A stretch of DNA of 64,000 bases from Gemmatimonadota bacterium (lineage in GTDB: Bacteria > Latescibacterota > UBA2968 > GCA-2709665). Made by a program: the position numbers and the translations under genes. Of the stretch, positions 1 to 8,690 are shown piece by piece. Every line of letters begins with the position of its first letter. The first letter of the stretch is position 1. Below the pieces are notes generated by a model, which was not told the origin of the DNA, searched no databases, and saw only the letters and a list, made by a program, of their open reading frames with translations. The stretch is taken from positions 1-64,000 of the forward strand of contig JAPPJY010000042.1 of NCBI GenBank assembly GCA_028874335.1. Direction: 5' to 3'.

Positions 1-6
1 TGATTC

Positions 7-459
7 CTACACACCATATCTTCCTGAACCCCCTTCTCGGAGGGGACTCAATGTTGTCAATGATTTAAATACGCCGACCACGTTCCCCAGTCTTGTGCGA
101 CCATCCACTGTAGGGGCAACCCTTGTGGTTGCTCTGGTTTTCATATCGAATTCCGATGGTTTGTAGGAATTCTGCGTACCCGCACGGCCCGCACCTGCAA
201 GGATGATGATTCCATGAACGTGGTTTGGCATGGCGATAAATGTGTCCATAACGATTTGTGGGAACCGGTCGGGCATCTCCTTCCATATTCGTTGGACCAT
301 TTCTCCGGCCGGGTTCAAGCGCATTCTGCCATCAACCACGTCGCCAAACAGCGCCGAGCGACCCTGCGCGACAACGGTTACAAGGTACGCCCCTGACTGC
401 GAATAGTCGTACCCCTTTAGTCTCATCGACTGGCGATGATGGATTTCCGGATCGTACAC
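7..459 (-). pseudogene. REP-associated tyrosine transposase (Y1/HUH), 3' end frameshifted
   Basis: About 150 residues from a GTG at 459, chosen because family members begin a few residues before HHRxSxRLKGYDYSQ, seen here as HHRQSMRLKGYDYSQ. The HUH metal-binding motif is visible as MPNHVHG (H80, H82), followed by the conserved FKS helix. In this family the catalytic tyrosine lies just after that helix, in a WQxxYYxH-like segment. Here the frame instead ends after SGRYGV, while another frame of the same bases reads PPRRGFRKIWCV, resembling the expected PPFRxxIW segment. I therefore infer a frameshift and loss of the catalytic tyrosine, though the window edge hides the rest. Such transposases mobilise REP palindromes as single-stranded DNA, and REP-like palindromes surround this gene. 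An upstream ATG at 627 lies inside the repeat array and is unlikely to be the start. Confidence 0.7.
110..134 (+). repeat. REP-like palindrome, degenerate copy inside the transposase frame
   Basis: Reads TGTAGGGGCAAC then CCTTGTGGTTGC, a variant of the 25-bp palindrome found around the gene. It lies in the C-terminal coding part of the transposase. Confidence 0.6.
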
Positions 460-470
460 GCTTATCCCAT

Positions 471-495
471 GTAGGGGCACCCCTTGTGGGTGCCC
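471..495 (-). repeat. REP-like palindrome immediately upstream of the transposase
   Basis: GTAGGGGCACCCC followed by TTGTGGGTGCCC, a 25-bp imperfect palindrome oriented opposite to the 616-906 array. It sits just upstream of the GTG start at 459, the usual place for REP elements next to their transposase. Confidence 0.75.
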
Positions 496-615
496 AGGTT
501 TCCGTTGTGGCGACCAATGCGTTCTGGACGGCCGGGTGCACACAAAGGACGCCCCTGCAATTTCGATCATCTCGTGGGACCTGTATTGACGTTGCAACTG
601 GCGTGCCAAGAGGCA

Positions 616-1067
616 GGGCGCCCACAAGGGGTGCCCCTACAAACGCATATCCCAGGCGATTGTCCGGATGTCGAGACAGGCGGGCACCCACAAGGGATGC
701 CCCTACGAATGTATATTCACATGCAATCTTGCGGACGTCGGGGGAGGCGGGCACCCACAAGGGACGCCCCTACGAATGTATTATTCCAGGCAATCATTCG
801 GATGTCGAGCCAGGCGGGCACCCACAAGGGGTGACCCTACAGACGCATATTCCAGGCAATTATGCCGATGTCGAGACAGGCGGGCACCCACAAGGGGTGC
901 CCCTACATTTGGAACAATTACACGCAGGTGGTCGGAAATTGCAATATTTGTTCTCAATTCATCGGATAAAAACCGGTTCGCCATGTTTTTCGAATTCGCC
1001 TGTACCTCTCCTCCCCATTCCCCCACGACCGACCGTGATGGTGTAGGGGCACCCCTTGTGGGTGCCC
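616..1067 (+). repeat. REP-like repeat module 1: five palindromes at 66-67 bp period, closed by an inverted copy
   Basis: Palindrome units (GGGCACCCACAAG then GGGTGCCCCTAC, with variants) start at 616, 682, 749, 816 and 882. The period is 66-67 bp. The ~42-bp spacers resemble each other (GAATGTATATTC, CAGGCAAT, CGGATGTCGA), so this is a tandem 67-bp repeat. A unique-looking arm follows (907-1042; AATTCATCGGAT and CCACGACCGACCGTGATG). It ends in the reverse-oriented palindrome 1043-1067. The same layout recurs at 10497-10748 and 11602-11854. Open frames across it are repeat artefacts; no gene is seen. Confidence 0.85.
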
Positions 1068-1144
1068 TGGCTTCTCGTTCAGCGACCATCGTTCCTGCCG
1101 CTGGTACAACAAGACTCCGTCTTAAAAATGCCACAATGACGGAT

Positions 1145-1184
1145 TACTCAATGCATTGAGTAAAAATACTCAACGTATTGAGTA
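1145..1184. promoter_or_regulatory. Two adjacent 18-bp palindromes, probable operator
   Basis: TACTCAATGCATTGAGTA (1145-1162) is a perfect palindrome. TACTCAACGTATTGAGTA (1167-1184) is nearly so. Their centres are 22 bp apart, about two helical turns, typical of a tandem dimer operator. Downstream on the plus strand a good ribosome site (GGAGGT, 1231-1236) precedes an ATG at 1243. That frame stays open for only about 33 codons and overlaps the end of the DUF1828 gene antisense. The regulated gene has therefore probably been lost and the operator is orphaned. Confidence 0.55.
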
Positions 1185-1274
1185 AATTGTCGAGTTACTA
1201 AAGTACACGTGCGTGGAGTAAGAGACGAATTGGAGGTCGGCAATGCTCTCGCATGATAAAATTAGTTCCGACAC

Positions 1275-2039
1275 TCAGGCAGCAAGCTCTACGCGTACGT
1301 CATCGCGCTCGCTCCACGTCACCGGTGTAACGTCATAGCTCCGCAACGCGGCCGTCACTGTATGATCTACCTTTCGTTCTGAATCATTCAGCAAGGCGTA
1401 CATACGAGATTCGGGAGTGCGGACCTCCTTCGTGTCGATCCATGCAAGTACAACGTTCTCAGCGGTAGATCGGCTCGGGCGGTTGACCGTCCGGATGAGC
1501 CGCTCCGGGTGCTGCGGCGACTTTGGAATCACGAAATCAAAGAGATGATCATACCCGGTCTGACCTGTAAACTTCACTTTCGGTGTATGGCGAATATCGT
1601 GTAGATCAAGCCAGGCTTCGACATCTTTATAGAAAATGTTCACTACTGTGGGACCCGCCATGTAGAACATATCGTTGACGGCGAGCATCGCCTGCAAGAG
1701 ATTGTGTTTGCGCATTGCGAAATTGTCGGCTGATGCATTGACCTGTAATGCACGTCCGTCTATTTGGACGCCAAAACCATTGAGCGTCATCTGGAGCAGA
1801 TCCTGACGCTTCGTACTTTCGAGATTGCAACCACAATGGGCAAGATCCTCAATGGTATATCCGTCGTCCGTTAACACGAATCCGCCGTTGGATTCCTTTG
1901 CATATATCTGCATATAATCGTTATGTCGATCCAGATATGGCGTGGTGATCTCGACCCACTTGTCGATCTGGTTCAGGACTGTCTTGTCCTTAAGCCAGTC
2001 AGAATAACTGTCGATGAGAATCTGGATTTCCTGAATCAT
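1275..2039 (-). CDS. DUF1828/DUF1829 domain protein
   Basis: 254 residues from the ATG at 2039 ([16 protein letters not shown]). The N-terminal part, with [13 protein letters not shown] and a short Cys pair, matches the DUF1828 pattern. The C-terminal part ([14 protein letters not shown]...[10 protein letters not shown]) matches DUF1829. Family members are small cytosolic proteins, often in phage-derived or mobile regions, with no agreed biochemical role. The open frame runs in-phase back into the GIY-YIG gene upstream, giving an apparent 463-residue fusion. An out-of-frame coding-like stretch lies between, and its stop overlaps this ATG as ATGA. I therefore treat this as a separate gene whose upstream neighbour was damaged. 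Confidence 0.75.
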   Translation of the reverse strand: MIQEIQILIDSYSDWLKDKTVLNQIDKWVEITTPYLDRHNDYMQIYAKESNGGFVLTDDGYTIEDLAHCGCNLESTKRQDLLQMTLNGFGVQIDGRALQVNASADNFAMRKHNLLQAMLAVNDMFYMAGPTVVNIFYKDVEAWLDLHDIRHTPKVKFTGQTGYDHLFDFVIPKSPQHPERLIRTVNRPSRSTAENVVLAWIDTKEVRTPESRMYALLNDSERKVDHTVTAALRSYDVTPVTWSERDDVRVELAA

Positions 2040-2203
2040 GTGAATAGCCCCCGTTCGACATTTGGCGGTCGCGTAACGTTGCAGTACTCCAGGAAGTCTT
2101 CGAACGTTGTCCAGACATCGCCGTCTGCACGAAACCCGTCGGTGGGAACTGAAACGGCCCACTTGTCGCCCGTGAGTCTGCATCTTGACCTTTGATAGCA
2201 GGT
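2036..2203 (-). pseudogene. Coding-like fragment between GIY-YIG and DUF1828 genes, no start codon
   Basis: This frame reads [17 protein letters not shown] then [13 protein letters not shown] and stops at a TGA overlapping the DUF1828 ATG by ATGA. It looks protein-like, whereas the frame used by the long GIY-YIG/DUF1828 ORF is arginine-rich and unlikely here. No ATG, GTG or TTG lies between its upstream in-frame stop (about 2204-2206) and this segment. It is probably the 3' remnant of a small gene once translationally coupled to the DUF1828 gene, joined by deletion to the truncated GIY-YIG gene. Confidence 0.4.
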
Positions 2204-2666
2204 TTAGCCGCCCTCCACGTGCCACTCTGTCCGCAGGCGACAGTGCCGGCGTCCGCGGGACATTACCATTTGTCAGTTCGCAGCGTTTCGCCTGGTCTGC
2301 GAGTTTTACCAGCCGCGCTTCGAGGTACTTCGCATGAGCTTTATTCAAGCTCTGGTCCTTGCTCAGGAACGCAAATGCGTGCGTCCAGAAATCCTTATTC
2401 CTGGCGTGGTGCTCCAGCCTTCGTGACAGCACATCCGCCTCACCCACGTAAGCCAGTGGTGGTTCACCCAATTCGCCAGGTTCCCAGAGAACGTACATGC
2501 CCGTGTGATTGAGTACTTTCCCGGCCCGAATCGTGTTAAAGAGCGACCGAGGTAAAACGACACCCTTTCCAGTCCAATTCGATTTCTCGACGAAGCGCAA
2601 GCCTTCCGGCTCGCCGGACGGCACGAAGATTCTGACCGAGAAACCCAATGGTTCAGTCATTGTCAC
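2204..2666 (-). CDS. GIY-YIG nuclease-family protein, C-terminally truncated
   Basis: Starts [18 protein letters not shown], then [10 protein letters not shown]...LAYVGEAD, the GIY-YIG signature with the first triplet altered to GMYVL. The following [15 protein letters not shown]...[12 protein letters not shown] carries the conserved Arg and catalytic Glu helix. Proteins with this N-terminal extension normally continue past LSxADR into a further C-terminal region. Here recognisable sequence ends at about residue 148 ([10 protein letters not shown]). The frame then enters an arginine-rich stretch that overlaps the coding-like fragment in another frame. The 3' boundary is my estimate. Endonuclease activity may survive, but the gene looks deletion-damaged. 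Confidence 0.6.
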
Positions 2667-2741
2667 GCTCCGAGACTGTCCATTTCAAATACGCCAGCCC
2701 GCTCCCTGCCGAGTGGATTCTCGGCAAGGAGCGAGATTGAC

Positions 2742-3899
2742 TCATGAGGACCCGTCGACATTGTCGAGATCACGAAGCGACTTCTCCGCCCTAGCTGCTA
2801 ATTTTGCATTGCCAACATTCCGTGCTTGTTCCAGCGCGGTGTCGAAGTCCGTGCGCGCCTCCTTAACCCGACCCAATGCGTGCTTCGCCTTGCCGCGATT
2901 GTTGTGTGCCAGCGAATATTCCTGCCGAATGGCGATTGCCTGATCGTAGTCTGCGATAGCCTCCTCGTGCTTCCCCATTGCGCGCTTTGCGTTGCCGCGA
3001 TTGTTGTACGCTTGGGCGTAGTTCTTCCTAAGCGCGATCGCCCGATTATAGTCTGCGATAGCTTCCTCGTGCTTTCCCAACGCGCGCTTTGCGTTGCCGC
3101 GATTGTTGTACGCTTGGACAAAATCGGGTTTCAAGCGGATCGCATTGTCATAGGCCAATATGCGGTCTTCCGTGTGTTCCTTCGATAAGAGATAACCGAC
3201 GGAAAACCAGGCTCTCGCAGCGAGAAAGTTATCGGCATCATCCGCGACGTGAGCGATCGCGCGCCAATTTTCGATAGCATCATTTCTCTTGCCCTGTCGT
3301 TGAAGAAAGACTGCGTGGGCAACTGCTTTGTCAATCAGCGAAGCGTTTGGGTCGTTCTGTACACTTTTGACAGCTTGTCCCACTCCTTCTGGGTCATCGG
3401 CGACAAGCTCAGCGTTCATCCTTTGAACAATTTCAAGAGATCTTTCACGGGTTTCTTCGATCTCTTCCAAGTTGCGCTTTGCAGATTTCTCCAGATCTGT
3501 TACGATTTGAATGCTGTTTTTTGCCTCATTCTCGATTTCCCGAAACCTTCTGAATCCCAAGATTCCCACGATTGCAACGACGATTCCAAAGAACGTGAGG
3601 ACAATGCCGATGGCAACTAGCCACCAATCTACAACCCTTGCACGGTCATCCAGAATTTCTCGGCGGAGTTCGTTAAATCGACGCTGCATCTCAACGGTGA
3701 TAGCCGCGCTGTCTGGCACGACGGCGATCGGGGTAGTTGCGCTATCTTTGTGGATGGTCCCGGCATTGTTCGTCTCGGGTGGTGCGCTCGCAGTCAATAG
3801 TTCCAGGGTATTTGCGACCGTGATGGGAAGAAAAATGGCCAAGATGACAATGCCACCAAACCATTTCCATGCAAGCAATGTTGACGGATGAATTTTCAC
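2742..3899 (-). CDS. Membrane-anchored tetratricopeptide repeat protein
   Basis: 385 residues from a GTG at 3899 preceded by GAAGGAAG, a much better ribosome site than the upstream ATG at 4073. Two hydrophobic helices are seen: about residues 7-30 (WFGGIVILAIFLPITVA) and 92-116 (WWLVAIGIVLTFFGIVVAIVG). A charged coiled-coil-like stretch follows (EIENEAKNSIQ...LEEIEETRERSLEIVQ). At least three near-identical TPRs come next (AYNNRGNAKRALGKHEEAIADYNRAI and variants), then a divergent fourth. TPRs mediate protein contacts. The topology suggests a large cytoplasmic or periplasmic scaffold held at the membrane. The near-identical repeats suggest recent internal duplication. Partner unknown. Confidence 0.85.
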   Translation of the reverse strand: MKIHPSTLLAWKWFGGIVILAIFLPITVANTLELLTASAPPETNNAGTIHKDSATTPIAVVPDSAAITVEMQRRFNELRREILDDRARVVDWWLVAIGIVLTFFGIVVAIVGILGFRRFREIENEAKNSIQIVTDLEKSAKRNLEEIEETRERSLEIVQRMNAELVADDPEGVGQAVKSVQNDPNASLIDKAVAHAVFLQRQGKRNDAIENWRAIAHVADDADNFLAARAWFSVGYLLSKEHTEDRILAYDNAIRLKPDFVQAYNNRGNAKRALGKHEEAIADYNRAIALRKNYAQAYNNRGNAKRAMGKHEEAIADYDQAIAIRQEYSLAHNNRGKAKHALGRVKEARTDFDTALEQARNVGNAKLAARAEKSLRDLDNVDGSS

Positions 3900-4116
3900 G
3901 ATCTTCCTTCCTACGCGACTTACCCTAACAACGATTCCGTGAGTTGTATCGTTCGTCTGGTCTGGCGAAAGTCTTCGCTTCAAGTGCCTCCCACCTATTC
4001 CCGCCTTTTTGGACAGACATCGGCCGCAAGGTCGGCTACTGGTTCGTAGAAAGCCGCGCCAATCAGACAGCACGGCTCGATCGAGTGGGATGTCACACTA
4101 ACATTCCGCTGCAATT

Positions 4117-5522
4117 TCAGTCGCCGTCGCCCTTAAGCGCGTTCCAATCTTCGGGCGCTCCCTCACTCAGGAGCTTGAACACAGACTGCCTGGCGATTCT
4201 AAATCCTTTGTAGAAGGCCGCATCGGTTCGGAGAGGAGACATTTTGTCCCTTTTCCCGTGGACGATTTCCGACCGCGCGTTGTAGAATTCCTTTACCTTC
4301 ACCTTGATCCTTTCACGACTCTCGTCATCGGTTCCCAGAACGCGAGAAATCTTGTCTTGCAAATGGCGCGAAATTCCGCGCTCATTTATTTCGTACATGC
4401 GTTCAAGAGCGATTGCAACTTCGACAACCCTGAGTTCGGCAGCAAAACGTCCAGTTCGCCCGAGCGCTTCTGCGAGCCAGCCGACAACGGGTGCCACAAC
4501 CAGTTATATTGCTGGCTCTCACGGCTGTCGAAGGCTTCCCTCGCTTCGGCAAGCGGTTCTATAGCCAACTCCGGACACTCTTCAAACCCGTCGATGTTCT
4601 TGGCCGGATTACGCCACGAGGCACCTGGTCCGTGGCCATCCCGACCGAGGAGTCGAGCTGTGGACCGGTTGATACAATAGGACGATTCTGCGAGAGGCAC
4701 GACTGGCGCCTCGTGGGCTACGGCAAGGAGGTCCAGAAGGGTCCGTGCGTCCCGGAAGAACGACTTGGGATTTTGCAACACCGGCTCCCGTTCGTAGCCA
4801 GATCGGCTGAACAGCGGCTTCCACCGGAACCGTCTGACCACAGCGCCGACAGATCGCCAGCGGTGAAACCCGGCACCGTCTGGAGCGAGTTCGTCTATCA
4901 GGTTGTCGTCCACAAACGGCCTCACATCCTCGTACGGCAAAATTGCGATACCTTCCCCGACATCGGCAATCTCCGTTACGGTCAGGCCGTAGAACAGCGT
5001 CATGTTGTATCCGACATCCAAACCGCCGGGCAGGGGGGCCGGCCCTCGTTCGACGCCCGGATTGAGAAGTGCTTTCATTTCGCTTGCAGCTTGCCGGAAG
5101 CGGTCATGGGACAATTCATGGGCACGTGCGAACAGTCCCGCAATCAAGTCCGTTGGGCAAGTCAACCCACCAGTATTCAGGATCTGCATCCAGAAGTTGT
5201 CCTTGCCAATGATCGGGCTCACAACCTGCGCTAGCGCCGGATGAGAAAGCAGGATGTGCCGCGCGGGGTCTAACGCTTCGAGCAGGGGCGCGTAATGCTT
5301 CCTTGCGCCCAACTCGTTGCCGTGCCTCGCTATCGAATAAAGATCGCGCAGATCGTCGAGTGGAAAGACCGGTTTGCCAGACCGTCGGTCATAAACGATG
5401 CGAACACCCGCATTCTGCTCCCAATACTCCCGAAGAAACGGTTCCTGCACCTTCGCGAGTTTCGGAAGAGCCAGAGCGAGTCTGTCCACCCAATCATCGT
5501 CAGCAATTCCGCCAGATGTCAT
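4117..5522 (-). pseudogene. HEPN (ApeA-type C-terminus) protein, split by a frameshift near 4495
   Basis: The first frame (ATG 5522) gives 378 residues and ends at 4386 in unlikely sequence. The second (4497-4117) contains FYNARSEIVHGKRDK, the HEPN R-x4-H motif, within an all-helical segment. Joining the frames at NWL/VAPVVGWLAEALGRTG, about 4494-4500, gives a natural helical continuation, so a single indel or sequencing error split one gene of about 460 codons. HEPN proteins with R-x4-6-H are usually RNases in toxin-antitoxin and anti-phage systems. The start overlaps the stop of the small upstream ORF (ATGA), and the restriction-modification gene lies directly before that, so this is probably the third gene of a defence operon. 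Confidence 0.65.
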
Positions 5523-5674
5523 TCTGTCTCCATTGCCTGCGCGGTCTTGCGGTCCAGAACAGTACGTCTAATACGAAACTCTGCCGTTTCTGAGAGTTCC
5601 TGAAACAGCGTTTCGTGTGCATTTCGCCACGAAGTAAGTAAATCCCAGTTTGAACTATCGTCTTGAACCGCCAA
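5519..5674 (-). CDS. Small ORF between MmeI-like enzyme and HEPN gene
   Basis: A 51-residue frame from a TTG at 5674, two bases after the restriction enzyme stop, reading SSNWDLLTSWRNAHETLF then RTVLDRKTAQAMETE. Its TGA overlaps the HEPN ATG as ATGA, typical of translational coupling. The frame is also open further upstream inside the restriction gene, so the true start could be earlier. Composition looks like a helical, charged cytosolic protein. I recognise no family. Position suggests a co-expressed accessory of the operon. Confidence 0.45.
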   Translation of the reverse strand: MAVQDDSSNWDLLTSWRNAHETLFQELSETAEFRIRRTVLDRKTAQAMETE

Positions 5675-5676
5675 TC

Positions 5677-8463
5677 CTATTTGGCTTTCCGCCGCCGTCG
5701 CTTCGGTTTGACCATGGCCGTGACCGGAGCGACCATTTTTTCGTACAGCCCAAGCAGGTGTTCCACTCGCTCGCGCTCCGAGTTGAAACCGTTCCGCCGG
5801 TATAGTCTATCGACAGCGCGGTCCAGGGCGTGGTGGGCCTTGCGGAGGTCGGGAGGCATGAGGTCTGGGTCGTACAGGTCGGCCAACGTTGCGTCAGGAT
5901 GGTCTGCGCGAGCGGCGAGAACGCCTTCTGCCTGCGGCGCAATGTGATTCAGTCGTTCTGGCGGGACAGGGGGCATCGGAAAAGTATTGTAAACAATGCC
6001 GATTCCGTACGAAAAATCACTCTTGAGCCGCCCGCCGATGTTTCTGACCCATGCGATGTGCAATTTCGAGGTTAATAGTCCAAATTGCCAGAGGGAGGCG
6101 TCAAGCAGTACACGTATTTTGTTACTCGGAATAACTGGAGGTTCCAACCATGCAATTGGTATATATTCGCGTCGTTCGGAACTAACTTCCGGAACGACCA
6201 GGAATGGCGCATTGGGAATAACGTTGACATGGTAGAGCTTTGGCGTCATTGCGAGTGATTGGGTTGGCTTGCTCCTGCTCGCCAACCGATGATCACGAAC
6301 GGCGCCTATGCGTTCCCTAACCTTCGGCAGTGTCTTGAGTATCTGAGGAGGTACGTCGGACAGATGCAATATCCAGCGCATTCCACCTTGCAGAAACTCG
6401 CGGCTCCCGACGAAGGGTCGCATAAAAGGTTCCGCATCCGGTTCCTGGTTGAGAAACGCCTCGCGTTCGTCGGCTTTGAAAATGTAGTGGCCTCCATCTA
6501 TTGGCTTCGAACCGATGATCAGCTTCGGTAGCCCATTGATTGGTATATGTTCCTCCCTTACTACAACTCGCCGATCGTTCAACCCGCTTGCGTCGAAAAG
6601 GTACGGTGAAAGAACCGCATGTTGAGTCTGTTCCGGATCGCCATTGACTGATTCGTATGAAAACAGCCGCTTCAGCCTCGGTGCATCGTCACGTTTGGCC
6701 AATCCGATGATCACGACGTGAACGTGCGCCTTGCCGCGGGCATCCGACCCCCACGCGAAGGTGCGGTGCGCAAAGGTAATTTCCAGTTTATGGCGTTCGA
6801 ACAGGATCGGCCATAGTTGCGCGACCTGTTCGCCCTGCGTGATAGAATTTGTGGCCACAAAACCGATCCGTGCCGGGCTCTCCTGAACGTATTCACCCGC
6901 CTTCATGAACCACGCGGCAACATAGTCCAGCGAGCCACCGCTCCCTCCCAGCGCGGCTATTCGGCGCACCTGTTCGCGCTGTTCTTGAGATTGAAACTTT
7001 GCCCCCACAAACGGCGGATTGCCAAGTACAAATGAACATTCTCCTGGAGGTATCAGTTCACTCCAATCAAACTCGAGCGCGTCGTCCTGCCGGATGTGCG
7101 GCGATTTCTCCAGCGGTATACGGACATAAGTCTGGCCAAACTCCAGGCTCAGCCGGTTGTTCATAATATGATCCATCATCCACAGCGCGACCTCGGCGAT
7201 GTGGGCCGGAAACTCTCCCAATTCAATCCCGTAAAACTGATCGACGTCCACCATCGAGAGCAGCTCGGCAAAGGCGTCAACCTGGCGCTTTGGGCGAATC
7301 TCCTTGAGAACCTCAATTTCCAGTTCACGCAGTTCCCGGTATGCAATGATCAGGAAATTTCCACAGCCGCAGGCCGGATCGAACAGACGAAGGCTGCCGA
7401 GTCGTTGCTGAAACGCAATCAGATCGGGAATACGGCGCGTGTCACGGCGCGCCTTAAGACGCTGGAATTCTGCACGCAAGTCGTCGAGGAATAGCGGCTC
7501 AATGACCTTGAGGATATTCTGTTCCGTGGTGTAATGCGCGCCCTGTCGCCGGCGTTCGTCTGAGTCCATAACCGACTGGAACAGGGAGCCGAATATGGCC
7601 GGAGAAATAGCGGACCAATCGAAATTGCAAGCGCCAATCAGCTTCTCGCGCATTTCAGAATCGAATGACGGGATGGGCAGCGTGTCACGAAACAGTTCGC
7701 CATTGACATATGGGAAGCGGTCGAGGTCTTCATCGAGCGTTTTAACGCGTCGGTCTTCTGGCGTGTTGAGAACCTGGAACAAATGCATCAGACGGCTGCC
7801 CAGATCCGACCCGTCTTCACTCGTACGGTTTTCCAGATAATCCAGAAAGATGTCCCTTGGTTCGAAGATGCCGGTATCGTCAGCAAAAAAGCAGAACACG
7901 ATTCGGACGAGGAATTGCTCCAGGTCGTGTCCGGTGTAGCCCGATGCAGCAAGCGCGTCGTGTAGAAGGCCGACCCGTTCCGCCGCTGCGATATTGACCG
8001 GGTCCTGGTCCTTGAACGTCCGCTTCTGAACGCCGAGGATAAAGCCGAACTTTTCGATGTGATCAGGAAGGTCGGCGAGAGCGAAACAAACTTCCTCGCG
8101 TTCGTCCCGGTCGATCATTTCGAAGGTCTGGAAGTCACACTGCAACTGGTAGCGCGGTTGCTCGTGCACCGGCAATGCGTCGAAGTAGGCGTCCGCCTGT
8201 TCGCGTGCTTTTTCCAGATCACGTCCCGCGCTCTTCTGCTCGACGAGCAATACGCCCGGCCAGAACAGATCGATGAATCCGTGGGTATCGTCCAGGCGTT
8301 TGACCTGCTCCTCGTAGCGGGCGACCGTGCGACGTTTTACGCCGAATATCTCGAAGAATTCATTGTAAAAGCTCTGTGTCTCGCCCTTCTCGTAGCCGGA
8401 GTCCTTCCACTCTCGCGCGAAATTGGCGGCGCGGGTGCGGATTTCATTCCATGATAGGCGCAT
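5677..8463 (-). CDS. MmeI-like type IIL restriction endonuclease/methyltransferase
   Basis: 928 residues with the order expected of single-chain type IIL enzymes. The N-terminal nuclease domain has the PD-(D/E)xK core D65...E75-Q-K77 (GFIDLFWPG then VEQKSAG). A helical spacer follows. The methyltransferase has motif I DPACGCGNF (362-370) and motif IV NPPF (482-485), typical of N6-adenine methylation. A C-terminal target-recognition region then ends in a basic tail (KPKRRRRKAK). Such enzymes methylate one strand of their site and cut at a distance, acting as complete restriction-modification systems. All catalytic residues I can check are present. The next two genes follow closely on the same strand, suggesting one operon with the HEPN protein. 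Recognition site cannot be predicted. Confidence 0.88.
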   Translation of the reverse strand: MRLSWNEIRTRAANFAREWKDSGYEKGETQSFYNEFFEIFGVKRRTVARYEEQVKRLDDTHGFIDLFWPGVLLVEQKSAGRDLEKAREQADAYFDALPVHEQPRYQLQCDFQTFEMIDRDEREEVCFALADLPDHIEKFGFILGVQKRTFKDQDPVNIAAAERVGLLHDALAASGYTGHDLEQFLVRIVFCFFADDTGIFEPRDIFLDYLENRTSEDGSDLGSRLMHLFQVLNTPEDRRVKTLDEDLDRFPYVNGELFRDTLPIPSFDSEMREKLIGACNFDWSAISPAIFGSLFQSVMDSDERRRQGAHYTTEQNILKVIEPLFLDDLRAEFQRLKARRDTRRIPDLIAFQQRLGSLRLFDPACGCGNFLIIAYRELRELEIEVLKEIRPKRQVDAFAELLSMVDVDQFYGIELGEFPAHIAEVALWMMDHIMNNRLSLEFGQTYVRIPLEKSPHIRQDDALEFDWSELIPPGECSFVLGNPPFVGAKFQSQEQREQVRRIAALGGSGGSLDYVAAWFMKAGEYVQESPARIGFVATNSITQGEQVAQLWPILFERHKLEITFAHRTFAWGSDARGKAHVHVVIIGLAKRDDAPRLKRLFSYESVNGDPEQTQHAVLSPYLFDASGLNDRRVVVREEHIPINGLPKLIIGSKPIDGGHYIFKADEREAFLNQEPDAEPFMRPFVGSREFLQGGMRWILHLSDVPPQILKTLPKVRERIGAVRDHRLASRSKPTQSLAMTPKLYHVNVIPNAPFLVVPEVSSERREYIPIAWLEPPVIPSNKIRVLLDASLWQFGLLTSKLHIAWVRNIGGRLKSDFSYGIGIVYNTFPMPPVPPERLNHIAPQAEGVLAARADHPDATLADLYDPDLMPPDLRKAHHALDRAVDRLYRRNGFNSERERVEHLLGLYEKMVAPVTAMVKPKRRRRKAK

Positions 8464-8600
8464 ATTGAAATGTACTCTATTACACGTAAACTGGATTAGC
8501 GGACTTTAACCTTGATTCGGTTTCCGTTTCGGCTGCTTCGCGGATCCCGTGTAGTTTCTACACAGCTCCACTCGTGCTCCCGGCTGAATCGACGTTTGTT

Positions 8601-8690
8601 GGACAGCTGTGACCAGCAACCCATTTTGTTGGCCACTTTGTATCAAAAATGGCCAACAACTTCCGTTGTGGGACATAAGTGGCCGTCAAA
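8601..8690 (+). repeat. 90-bp direct repeat, copy A, covering the 3' end of fic
   Basis: Starts GGACAGCTGTGACCAGC and ends AGTGGCCGTCAAA. Aligns to copy B (9913-10002) over the full 90 bp without gaps. Contains opposing arms TTTTGTTGGCCAC and ATGGCCAACAAC that could form a hairpin. The stop codon of the Fic gene (8686-8688) lies inside it. Confidence 0.8.

Noticed and set aside
616..906. Evenly spaced repeats suggesting a CRISPR array
   Set aside because: The 25-bp units are palindromic and the spacers are related to one another, so the whole is a 67-bp tandem repeat of REP type, with no cas genes nearby.
258..1046. 262-codon plus-strand frame with GTHKGRPYEC-like repeats
   Set aside because: It is translation of the REP-like palindromes and their spacers, not a gene.
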